A stretch of 37,694 nucleotides of DNA from Ichthyophthirius multifiliis (Eukaryota; Ciliophora; Oligohymenophorea; Hymenostomatida). Each line of letters opens with the position of its first letter. Within the stretch, counting starts at the first letter, position 1. This document shows, piece after piece, positions 12,601 through 23,200 of the stretch. The stretch lies in contig NW_004086301.1 in NCBI RefSeq assembly GCF_000220395.1, positions 1 through 37,694 on the forward strand, given 5' to 3'. The position numbers were made by a program, and so were the translations under genes. A model generated the notes under the pieces. It had not been told where the DNA came from, did no database searches, and was given only the letters and a program-made list of their open reading frames with translations.

Positions 12601-12974
12601 TATAAAACAGCGAACCTTGTAGCTATATCTTATTATATTCGATTATAAAAATGACCAAAATGTGGCTCTCCATAAGTTTGAAACGGCAAATCATGCATAA
12701 GAAGTTATTTTTTAGAATTTTTAAATGCTGTTTATTACCATTAATAAAGATTTTATGATATTTATGCATTATATTTTTGTTCATTTTACAAAGGGTGAAA
12801 ACGTGGATTAAATTTAGTCTTTGGGATATGAAGATATAAATTATCTTTTTTTAATTATAACTTTTATTATATAATTTTTATTTCCTTTTCTTATATTTCA
12901 AGTAATTAATATTTATTTATAGTGCAGAAAGGTACTTTAGATATATTCTTCTTTTAGAATAAATAATTTATCAT
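9681..12974 (-). CDS. IARS2: isoleucyl-tRNA synthetase, bacterial/mitochondrial type, divergent
   Basis: Class I synthetase that charges tRNA-Ile with isoleucine, here of the bacterial/organellar type, about 1,050 aa. The ATG at 12974 opens a basic N-terminus (MINYLFQKKNISKV) that suits a mitochondrial presequence. Ordered family landmarks: LMHDLPFQTYGEPHFGHFYN (HIGH region, 12647-12665); the CP1 editing domain with FGSGIRSVIPGNNIDDF; QWGIPIPIF; DIWFESGCSW; LGTDQCDSWLLSSSLL; DEKLSKLSQFG (KMSKS region, 10841-10855); DIARLWVAYSDQ; the anticodon-binding helices with IAPILPFNSQDIY; and a C-terminal zinc site KCVRCFFY...CQDC. TGA is at 9681-9683. Introns include 11121-11191 and one near 10320-10355. 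One coding-strand A6 run (12366-12371) appears one base short. The active-site motifs are unusually eroded, but the second lysine of KMSKS and all four zinc cysteines remain. Confidence 0.9.
11123..11180. repeat. 25-bp tandem repeat inside an intron
   Basis: Two perfect copies of a 25-bp A/T unit (11123-11147 and 11148-11172) are followed by the first 8 bp of a third. The repeat fills most of the 71-nt intron at 11121-11191 of the isoleucyl-tRNA synthetase gene. The flanking exons join in frame (LLPQKY / KNQSHLLEK), so the intron call is firm. Confidence 0.85.
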
Positions 12975-13123
12975 TTTTATTATTTAATATAATTAATTTT
13001 GATCTCTATTTAATTATTTTAATATTTTAATAATTTTTTTTTTGTTTAATTAAATACTTATATTATAAATGTTTATTATATATTATTTTTTTAAAAAAAA
13101 ATATATTAAAATTATTAATTCAA
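12975..13123. promoter_or_regulatory. short divergent intergenic region (shared promoter, inferred)
   Basis: Only 149 nt separate the start codons of the synthetase gene (minus) and the coiled-coil gene (plus). Both promoters and 5' UTRs must fit here or overlap. The sequence is A/T-only apart from a few bases, and no specific element can be named. Confidence 0.5.
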
Positions 13124-15249
13124 ATGAAAATAAACAAATCATTTTTAGTTTAAAATGATACAAATAGCTAAATATTTTCAAATTAAAATTTATAAAAGAC
13201 CCCATTAAAATCACAAAAAGGCACAACCAAATCTCTTGCAGAATAAAGCATTCTAAAAGATAAAGAGAATATTTTTCAAACTTCCTAAAATCGTTTAAAT
13301 TATGATAATACATTAGAAAACGATATAAATTATCTTAATTTAGATTAAATAAATGATGAATTAGATAACAATAGTAAAATAAAATAATAAATATAAAAAA
13401 ATAAAATAACTAAAAAATAGTGAATAATATGATAATATTGATGAATAGGAGAAAAGCCTTAGTATTTGCAAAAAAATAAAAGATTTTAATATAATAAGAA
13501 GAGAGAATTCAATAAATACAATTGACGAATGCACATTAATTATAAAAATACTTATTAGAAATAAATGAAGAAAATAGTAATGAAGATTAAAATATATAAA
13601 ATCTAATAAATGCTACTGCTAATTAAACTCCTAAGATGTAAAAAATAATCTAATAGGTTGTTAATGATTTAACTGCCAACTAAGAAAGAAAAAGTATTGA
13701 ACTTTCAAGAAGTTCAGATTTTTGGGAAACTAATAAACATTTTGAAAATCAAATTGATGTCTAGCTTTAAAAATTAAGACATTTTGATTAAGAATTAGAT
13801 AAAATTAATCTATAAATACAAGATTTTTGTAAAAATCTTGATAATATTGAAGATAATATCAGAGATTTACTTATTAATAAAACTGAAAATCATGTTGTTA
13901 AAGCTGAACCTTTTTTTTAACATAAAAAAAAATATCAAAATACTCTTAAATAATTACTATTGTAAAGAAATAAAATCAAGGATGATAAAATCTCAACTAT
14001 TTATAATATTGTTAAAATGCTTTCAGATCTTAAAGCCTTAAGATAAGAAAGAATTAGTGATTTAGGAAATGTTTTTGGTATTAAAGATGCTGATGATTCT
14101 ACTTTTAAAATTAATTATTATATGGATTTCTTAGATTAATTAGAAAATGTATTATTTTTTTAAAATAAAATAGTAATTTAATATTTTCTATTTAAAAAAA
14201 TAAAACAAGTTAGCTAAAATTGAAGATAATTTATATATACTAGAATAAAATGAAGATGAATTATTAAAAGAAATAGAATTGAGTTCTAAAGAGGTTTTTA
14301 TTAAAATTTTTAATTATAAAGTATTAATTTTAATATAAAAGTCTGAAGCAATGTTCGCAGAATTTGTAAAAAGATCTAGTGATGAAGCGAAATTCTTTTG
14401 TGATTTAAATGAAAATTTATCACGAAGGTTAATACTTTAGTCTGCTATAGAGTATTTTTTGTCTTATTCTAATTTAGCTGGAATGGATAATATTGATATT
14501 AAAAATATTATTTAAAAGTTTAAATAGAGTATTACCTTTATGAAACCATTAATTGAAGAAGATTAAGCCATTAAATAAGGTTTAAAAAAAACAAATGATA
14601 CTATTGATACTTTTTAGAATATTTTAAAGTCTTTATATTTCATTTTTTTTATTTTTAATTTTATTTTTAAAGAGCTATTTCAAGTGAAAAAGATAGATAA
14701 AAAGAGCTTGTGCGATTATTAGAAAATGGATAAAAATTAAAAGAAGAAGAGGAAAAGTTTTTATTTATATTTTTATAATTTTCTTTTTTTTTTAAAACAA
14801 AAAAAAATGTTAATTAGTAAAAATGAAATTATTAGAGAAATTGAACTTGAAATTACAAAAAAAAACAACAAAAACACCATTTAGAAGAAGATTTAGAAAA
14901 TATATTGAGTGATGCAGATTTAGAAAAATATAAAAAATTAGGAAATTTACTTAAAAGTCATGAATAAAATTTGATTTAATTACATAATTAATAAAATGAA
15001 ATTTAATAATAAATAAATTAAACACAAAAAGAAGTAATATTTTATTTTATTTTATATTATGTTATTAAATAGTTTCTAAGATTAATGGATAAAATTAAAA
15101 ATGATTATGATGATATTATTAAAGAAATTTTGCCTAATAATATAATGACATCACTTGATTTTTAAAATGGAAAAGATATCCGTTAAGTTAAAAATTATTT
15201 ATTAAAAACATTTAAAAGGCTTGGAATGGCATTCGAAGATTAGCATTGA
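13124..15249 (+). CDS. seven-exon coiled-coil protein, unknown function
   Basis: ATG at 13124 (MKINKSFLVQNDTNSQIF), TGA at 15247-15249. Introns: 13374-13420, 14149-14209, 14294-14341, 14629-14672, 14757-14817 and 15034-15072. Spliced, it is 608 aa if the A9 run at 14857-14865 is one A longer; as written the frame breaks there. The N-terminal ~110 residues are polar and disordered. After that comes an alpha-helical, coiled-coil-rich protein with segments such as LRHFDQELDKINLQIQDFCK, QNIQNLINATANQTPKMQKI and KIKNDYDDIIKEILPNNIM. The helical pattern, with compact non-repetitive blocks between the coils, recalls kinetochore, nucleoporin or tethering proteins, but no family signature is clear enough to name. 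No membrane segment was seen. It is transcribed away from the synthetase gene. Confidence 0.8.
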
Positions 15250-16164
15250 AAATAAAAAAATATAAAATAAAACAATAGATTTTAAAAATATTTTATCAAT
15301 TATTATTAATATTCTATATATAATTATATATTCTTTATATTTTATTGTAATTTATTAAAAATTAAATAAAATATATAAATAAATTTTTATGTTTGTCTAA
15401 TATATTTTTTTACATAGAATAGTTTTATAAAATCTCAGTACTAATAAATTTTTATCATTTATAATTGAAAAAGATCTCTAACCACATTATATATTTTAAT
15501 CTTATTTGTCTTTAATTTGAAAAAATCTTAAATTTTAGAATACTATAAAATCTAAAGTAACATTTAATTTAGATTTTATTAAAAAAAATCTGATTTAAAA
15601 TATTTTTTAATAAATTTTAAACTAATTAAAACAATAAACAATATTTCGGAATGCTTATAAATTATCAAATCTAAAAAATTTATAATTAAAATTATTTATT
15701 AATATTATTTTTTGCATTTATTTATAATTTTTCTTTTTTAAAAAAATATTTTTTGCTCTTAGTGTAATAAAATCTATGAAAATATATTACTATTGTTTTT
15801 AATTCACATAAAAATTTTAATTATTTCTTTTTCTTTTTGATTTTTTTTAATTTTTTTATTATTTTATATTTTGTTGACCTTTGATTAAAAATATTAACAT
15901 ATTTTGATTTATTATAAAATAAAAAAAACAACTGTTTAATGATTAGTCAACACTAATTTTTAAAATTAAGTAAAGTAATTTTTTATATAATTTAAATTTC
16001 AATTTTTTTGACACAATCTTTTTTATTCAAAATATAGTAATTTAATCTTTTTGTCATATATTTATTATTTTAAAAATTAAAAAAAAAAATTCTATTTTAA
16101 AAAATATTTTAATTTTTTATAAATGTTTGTAGCGAAGAATAAATTAAATAAAAAAAATAAGGTA
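15250..16164. other. intergenic spacer, nothing convincing
   Basis: T-rich and A-rich blocks follow the coiled-coil gene stop. Neither strand gives protein-like sequence, and no RNA gene or repeat was recognised. The FHA-like minus-strand frame to the right ends at 16165; its 3' UTR would lie here. Confidence 0.45.
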
Positions 16165-16659
16165 TCATAGAATTTTTTATTTTCTTTTTCTTATAAAATC
16201 TTTAAATTAAGACAATTTTTTATCGTTTAGAATACAATTTTAATCACTGAAATCATTATTGTTAATAATAATTTTGATTTTATGATTAATATAAAAAATA
16301 AAAAAAATAATTAACCAATTAATATTATGGCCTAAATGAAATTATTTTTGAAGTTTTTTGTCCGTACCAATCCTAATTTATATTATAGTTACTTAGTCTT
16401 ATAGAAAAAAATGGTTTATTTCTTAATAATCTTTTTCTAATTGCATTTTAAAATATTTATTTCTATTATACTCTAAAAATCGGATTGAATGATTATCGTG
16501 TTCTAAAATTTTAGAATATGATCTAAATAGATATATATTAGACTATTTATTTATCAGTATGCGATTATAGTCTTTCTGATTATAAAAATAATGAAAAATA
16601 ATTGCCTTTTTTAAAATAAATTTAAATAATTTTTTTAGAGTTTTCGAAATTTTTAAATC
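16165..16659 (-). CDS. possible FHA-like protein or fragment
   Basis: A minus-strand frame gives protein-like sequence: KILEHDNHSIRFLEYNRNKY, MQLEKDYQEINHFFLQDQV, QIRIGTDKKLQKQFHLGH. It then crosses a 69-nt GT...AG intron (16247-16315) into NCDQNCILNDKKLSQFKDFI, ending at TGA 16165-16167. The run F-H-L-G-H-N-x-N-C-D-x-x-C-I-L-N-D-x-x-L-S-Q fits the core of a forkhead-associated domain (G-R, C-D-I-x-L-N-D, V-S-R), with H in place of the glycine-following arginine and Q in place of the second arginine. The domain stops before its last strands, and no convincing start codon was found, so this may be a fragment, a decayed gene, or a gene with exons I missed. FHA domains bind phosphothreonine peptides. 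The right limit is approximate. Confidence 0.4.
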
Positions 16660-16772
16660 TAATAATAAGTTTATTTATTTTTCTATATTTATTTTTTAAA
16701 AGAAACTTAATATTATTATTATTAGAATTATAAAAAATAATATAATAAAAGTAAAAATAATATAATAAATAA

Positions 16773-18274
16773 ATGTTTTAATGTAAAAATGATAATTGTG
16801 GAAGATAATTTTAATCTGAATAATAATTAAAATAACATATAGAAAGGAGGCATTAAACAACTACATTAATATAATAATAAGAATTAAAATAATAAACGAA
16901 GTAACCTCTTTAATAAAACATTTAAAAGCGTAGCAAATCCGAAACTGTTGAGATAGAATTAATGAAAAGTATAATAAAATATATGAAAAACTCGGAAGAG
17001 GAGTAAAATAATAGTTTAATAAATTTAAAAGAAAAATAAGATATTGATAGAGAAGAGACAAGTAGTATTTCAAGCTAAAAAAGTACTCAAAAAATATCAG
17101 TATAATAGATTATTGATTCGAAAAAAAAATAACAAATGAATTATTAATATAATAAAGTGATGATGTATTAACGAAAGAAATAGCATTTATAGAAAGTTTA
17201 ACTTTAAATGATTTAAATTTATATGTTTTTGAAGATGGGATGAATAATGTATGTTTTGATTTAATGGTGAATTTAAAAAACTTAACATTATCAAAAAATA
17301 ATTTAATAAATGTAGTTTCGATAAGTAAATTTTCAGCTACGTTAATTGAATTAAATATTAATTTCAATAAAATAAAATCTCTTAATCCTTTATAAGAATG
17401 CATAAAATTAGAAAAATTATGGGCAAGCAATAATTAAATAGAAGAAATTAATTGCCTAAAATATTTAACTTAGTTAAAATGTTTAAGTTTGTATAATAAT
17501 AATATTAGCCAAAATTGCTGTGAAATATTTAGCTTTTTAAAAAATCTAGAAGAACTTGAAGTAGGAAATAATCCTTGTAGCTTATCTATTAACTTTAAAT
17601 ACGAAGTTTTAAATACGATACCTTCACTAAAAAAATTGGAGTAGGAAATTATATCTTATCAAGATCAATAATTAGCTAAAAAATACTGTTAAAATCATAA
17701 AAATTCATAGCATTAATAAAATTTATTATAAAGACCAAGTACAGCTCCTAATAAATTCTATTTTAGATAAGAAAATAAATGCTTGAATGGAGAAAATAAA
17801 GATTTCGTGAAAGGAAGTATTTTAGAGAAAAATAATAATTAATAAAATGATTAAAAGTTAGATTTGCTTGAAAAAGAATTAAAATAAATTAAGGATTAAT
17901 AAAATGAATGCAAGTAATAAATTAAATAATATAAAAAAGATAAAAATTATTTTTAAGAAGAAATCTAAACTTAAGAAAAAATAAATAACAATTTAAAAAT
18001 TAAGCTTAAGTAACTTTAAGATTTGAAAAATGATAATAAATAACTTGCAAAAAAGATATAAGCTTTTGAAAGTACTATTGTTTTGCACAAAGAAGTTCCT
18101 AAAGAACTTAAAGATCACATTTAATATTTACAAAATTATGTTTTGAAATTAAAAAGTTAATAATAAAAATAATGTTCTGATTAAAAAGAAGATTTATAAG
18201 ATTTATTAATGAGATCTACAACTGCTTTTACTTAAATAAAAGAATAGTTGTAAAAAATTAATTAGTAAATTTGA
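16773..18274 (+). CDS. C2H2 zinc finger + SDS22-like LRR + coiled-coil protein
   Basis: Single-exon gene, 500 aa if the A9 run at 17121-17129 is one A longer; that correction gives a whole number of codons from ATG 16773 to TGA 18272-18274. Residues 1-27 form a textbook C2H2 finger: C4, C9, F13, L19, H22, H27 (C-x4-C-x12-H-x4-H). A Q/E/S-rich linker follows, then about five SDS22-type leucine-rich repeats (LKNLTLSKNNLINVVSI; LIELNINFNKIKSLNPL; LEKLWASNNQIEEINCL; LKCLSLYNNNISQN; LEELEVGNNPCSL). They end in a cap-like segment before LNTIPSLKKLEQ. The last ~200 residues are coiled coil (LDLLEKELKQIKDQQNECK). SDS22-like LRRs with coiled coils are common in ciliary and centrosomal proteins; the finger could bind nucleic acid or protein. 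Function is unknown. Confidence 0.85.
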
Positions 18275-18708
18275 TTTTTATAAATTAAAAATAAGAAATA
18301 ATATTTATTTTATTAAAATTAAACATATTAAATTTTTTCAAATACATTAAAATAAAAAATTAAATATTTTTGTTTATTTTACAAATTATAATAAATATTT
18401 AACTTTTTAAAATTTAAAATTTTATAAAGACTAATAAATTATGGATAAATAAAAAATAAATAAAATTAAACAAAACAAAAAATTTTTTTTCTATAATAAA
18501 TATTTAAAATTATTTTATTTAATAAAAAAAAACAAAAATTAAATAATAAAAATTTATAAATAAAAACAATAAATAAAAACAAAAAAAATAAAAGTTAAAA
18601 TTATTTAGGATATATTAAATTTACTTATTAATTAAAAAAAAAAAAAATTTTTAATAAAACTAAAAGAATAAAATAAAATAATAATAATTAAAGAAAAAAG
18701 TATAGAAA
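18275..18708. other. intergenic spacer upstream of RPL7
   Basis: Between two plus-strand genes. The right half is strongly A-rich on the coding strand (from about 18440 to 18708), as expected for a 5' leader in an A/T-rich ciliate; it ends with a run of AAAT before the start codon. It presumably contains the RPL7 promoter. No specific element was recognised. Confidence 0.5.
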
Positions 18709-19638
18709 ATGGCTAAGTAAGAAACAATATTAATATTTATTAATATATTTTGAACTAATAAAAAAATAGATTTGTCCCAGAAAACGTTTAAAAAAAGCAA
18801 TAAAGAGATGAAAAATTAAGAAAATCAGCCTTAGAAGCAAGAAAAACTAGATCAGCATTAATGAAATAAAGAAAAGCTGAATGGACTTCTAAAGCTTAAA
18901 AATACGAATCTGAATATGTTGCTTAAGAAAGAAGAGTTGTCGAAGAAAAAAGAAAAGTAAATAAATAATATTCTAATAAATTATATATAATATTAAATAT
19001 TTAAAAATTAAAATAAAAAGGCAAGAAAATCTGGATCCTTTTTCGTACCTGCTGAACCCAAAGTAGCTTTTGTTATTAGAATTAGAGGGTAAAAAAATAA
19101 ATAATAATTAAAAATAATTAATAAAAAAATAAAGTGTAAACTAACTTCACCCAGATGTTATTAGAATTTTAAGACTTTTCAGACTTAGATAAATTCACAA
19201 TGGAACCTTCTTCAAAGTAAATAAATCCAGTTTAAATATGTTGAAGAAAGTACTTCCTTTTGTAACCTTAGGGTAATTATTTTTTAATTTAAATAAATAA
19301 AAATTATAAATTAATAAAGGTACCCAAACAGATAAACAATTTCTAAATTAATCCTTAAAAGAGGATTCGCAAAAGTTAATGGATAAAGAATTCCTATTAC
19401 TGATAACACTTTAATCGAATAAAATCTCGGTAAATACAACATTAACTGCTTTGAAGACCTTGTCCATGAAATTACAACCTGCGGACCCCATTTCAAAGAA
19501 GCTAACAACTTTTTATGGCCTTTCAAACTTGATACACCTAGAGGAGGATTCAGAAATAAAAGACACGCTTTCCACTAAGGAGGTGACTGGGGTAATAGAG
19601 AAGTTTTTATTAATGATTTAGTCAAAGCTATGCTTTGA
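18709..19638 (+). CDS. RPL7: 60S ribosomal protein L7 (uL30)
   Basis: Structural protein of the large cytosolic ribosomal subunit; eukaryotic uL30 has a basic N-terminal arm that contacts rRNA expansion segments. Five exons, 239 aa, whole-codon: introns 18717-18769, 18957-19020, 19089-19134 and 19273-19319; TGA at 19636-19638. The length fits the family (about 240-250 aa). Diagnostic pieces: [91 protein letters not shown], and the GGDWGNRE ending. The first splice, two bases into codon 3, is confirmed by homology. Base composition is clearly less A/T-biased than in neighbouring genes, as is usual for highly expressed genes. In-frame TAA codons are read as glutamine throughout. Confidence 0.98.
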
Positions 19639-20208
19639 GATTTATTTTTATTTTGTTATCTCTATCTATTCATTTTTTTTTATTTTCTTATTTAAAGTGT
19701 TTTATATTTACATTTTTAATTATTATGATTAAAGGAAAAAGAAAAAATAAAAAAATTAAGCATGTTATTGTTTTTAATATAAATATTTAAACATATTTTA
19801 AAATTAGTTGTTATATATATATTTTTTTTTATATATATAATTTATTCATATATTTTTTTTTTATAAACTTCATCATCAAAAAAAAAGGAGAGAAAATAGA
19901 CAATAACCTTTTTTTTAAAAAAATCACAGAAAAATTAATAAAAGCAAAATAAATAATATATAATATATATATATATAAAACAAAATGAAATATAAATATA
20001 TTTGCTAAAATTAAATTTAAATAATTTTATATTTTGATATTATATAAATGATTTATAAATACTTGAAGTTAAATATATTTAAATCAATAATTTTTATAAT
20101 ATTTATTTTTAAGTAAATTAATTTTTTTTTTTCTTATTAATAAATTAATAATATAAAATAATTATTTTTTAAAAATAAAAACATATTAAAATTTTTATAT
20201 TTTTTCTA
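19639..20208. other. convergent intergenic region
   Basis: Lies between the stop codons of RPL7 (plus) and the calcium-channel gene (minus), so it should hold two 3' UTRs and polyadenylation sites. It is A/T-rich with several TATA tracts and A/T runs. No gene or structured element was recognised. Confidence 0.5.
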
Positions 20209-23200
20209 TCACTTTTTTTTATGTAATTTTGTTATTATTTTATGTGTTTCTTTAAGTCCTTCCATAGCATCAATAATCTAATGTAGAAAAAAAAAATATA
20301 AAATAAAAAATATAAAAAAAAAAACATCTTAATTCATTTAATTTATTTATTTTAATTCTTCTTCATCTTCTTCATATCTTTTATCATCTAACTCTCTCGC
20401 TTTATTCAATGGAAACCTATTATTAATTATAAAATGTAATTTATAAATAAAATATAAACCAAGATAAATCATTGTTTTGCCATTTTTCGAAAATATAACT
20501 TTCGATTCCAGTATATTCAGTAGGTTATTTCCATTAAATATAAGCGATAAACTTAATATAATTCCACATATAGTGATTTAATTTAATATGCTCAACAAAT
20601 CCACCTTTAGTATCTTATTTTCTATTGAAATCAGTTCTATTTTTTTTTAATATTAAGAATTTAAAAAAAATAAAATTAAAAAACTTTAAATTATCACAAA
20701 TAAAACATTTATCACTAATATCTCTGTTTTTAGTTTGTTCATTTTCTCTTAATTCTTCAAAAGCTTCAACAATGATACCAGCAACAATTTAGACCATTAT
20801 AATAACTAGAATTATATTATAAAAGTTATCGAAAAGTAGTCTTCCAGCTTAAAAATTAGGATTATATTCTTGTTCATTATCTTTTTCTTTTTATACCCAC
20901 ATTTCTGTTAACTATCCTCCAATACCTCCATTAGCTTTAAAAGTAAAATCGAAAGTAAATAAAAAGCAAATAAGTAAATTATCACAATTTCCATCATAAT
21001 CCTTATAAAAGAAAGTAAAGCCAATCAAAGTAAATGTATAAACAATAATAATGAAAAGAACGAAAGTCAAATAAAGCTAAGTTCTCGGAATATAAACACT
21101 CTTTATTACATTTTTAAGGGTAGGATATCTAATTAATATTTCTGTTAAATGAAAGGTATAAAAAAATGGATGAATTACAGTCCCAAGCACAGCTAATGCG
21201 CCATAGGCTATATAATACATTACTTCTATTTCCTAAAGGAATATGAATATTACTTTAAATAGTTTAGTTAAAAATATTATTAGAATTTTAAATGCCCCCT
21301 AATCTCTCATATTTTTATTTTTTTAACCTTAATTAATATCATCACTCCATGCTTTCTTTACTATTAAAGGTACATTTTTACATAAAAAAAACAAGACTAC
21401 AAAACTACTACATATTGTCATTATAATACCTAATATATCAAACTATTTTATTTTACAAATATATTTATAAATAAATAATATAGTTACTATTTAATCAGTT
21501 CGATCTTATGATAACCTTTAATCTGATAAAGCGTCATACAGTCTATAATTGTTAATTCTATCTTCATAATCACTATTAAAACTTATAAGTATGAATATAT
21601 TCAAAATTAAGGTCAATGTAAAAGTTAATTATTTCCATAAGTTTACATAGCTTTTTTTTATTTTATTTTAATATAAATGAAATTATTTACTTGGCAAACA
21701 ATGCTATAAATTTATTCTAAGAAAAAATAATTTTTAGTTTGTGCTCATGTTTTGAAATTTCAATAAAAGATTTACATTACTGCATTAAATATCCTACTTT
21801 AGTTTTTACACTTTATCTATCAACATTTTCATGAAACTCAATTTTTTTATCCTTTGGTAAACAATCGGTAAAAGGTAATAAGATAAAAAACACACTTTAA
21901 ATTTTTTTAAAAAATAATTATATAACTAATATATTATTAAAAATACATTTCTAATTAATTATTTCTAACAACATCTATGTGTGCAGTATGATCACTAAAA
22001 AAGAAAAAAGCTTTTTTCAGCATTTTTTTATTTTCTTCTTCTTCTTTTTATTATTTTATAGTTTCATCTTCTTCTCCTTTAGCCATTATATTATTTGCAT
22101 AAGATTTCATTTATTAGGCTGCATATAAACCTTCCTTTAGAAAGTTCATTGCAAAAGAAGCTATCTAACCTAAAATATTATCACCGAATAAAAGGCCTTC
22201 AAGTGCATTTTATTCAGTTTTTAAGACTTTATTTTTATGCATTTTCTATAAACTTACAATTTAACTATCTAATTTATCATCATATTCAAGCTTAATTTTT
22301 AAATTATTTTATAAATATATTTATTTAATTTACATAGTATTAAATTAAGAATATAATATAGAATCCATTTTAAGTGACACATTCTAATTTTTTTTAACCT
22401 TTATCGTCTACTATTGATTTCGGATCTTTTGATAGATATTCTAAGCACTCTTCTTAATAATTTTCTCCGTAAGCTGCTTAATATAATTTATAAATTTCTA
22501 CTAATTAAGGTTCAAGTAAAGATAAAGGAAGATTTCTCATAATTTTTTTGATAATTATATTATTTTCATTTATATATCTCATTTCCAGCAAACTTAAAAT
22601 TAAAATAAGACATTTGTTTTGCATTCTATAAATCATCCAATTTTCTAATCCTTCATTACTTTTTATTTTTTAATCTATAAGAAAAATACAAAATGCAAAA
22701 TATTTTTTAAATTATTATAAAAATATATACTTTTTTTTTAAGTAATAGATTATTTTAACGATTCTTTAGATTTCATAGTAATTTATTAAGAAATAGGATT
22801 CTCTTAAATATTTCTTTTAATAGTAAAAATATCATTCGCAATTTCAAAAAACTTACTTTCAGACACAGCAATTTAATTCTCTAAACAAGGTCCTTAAACG
22901 AATTCATTTAAAGTATCAAGACATTTAATCATATTCTCATACATTTGCTAAAAAATAAAATAAATAAAAAATAGTAATAAAAAATTCAACTTAAGTTCTT
23001 GCATCATAATAATATGTTTTTAACAAATCTGCAATAGCATTAATCATATCATAATTATTTCTAGAATTAGTTTATTATCTGACATAATTTTACAACTTAA
23101 GATTATGTCCTTCACAAGATAGTTATAAGAAATTAAGCACAAATTCTAGAAGTTCAATATCAGTTTAATCATTAGAGCTGTCTAATTCATCTTATATCAA

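Noticed and set aside
16327-16488. Plus-strand frame MAQMKLFLKFFVRTN with a ribosomal-protein-like look
   Set aside because: It runs antisense to the FHA-like exons, soon becomes F/I/L-rich, and shows no match to a known small ribosomal protein.
17110-17430. 106-aa minus-strand open frame
   Set aside because: Antisense shadow of the first LRRs of the zinc-finger/LRR gene on the plus strand.
19311-19526. 71-aa minus-strand open frame
   Set aside because: Antisense of exon 5 of RPL7.
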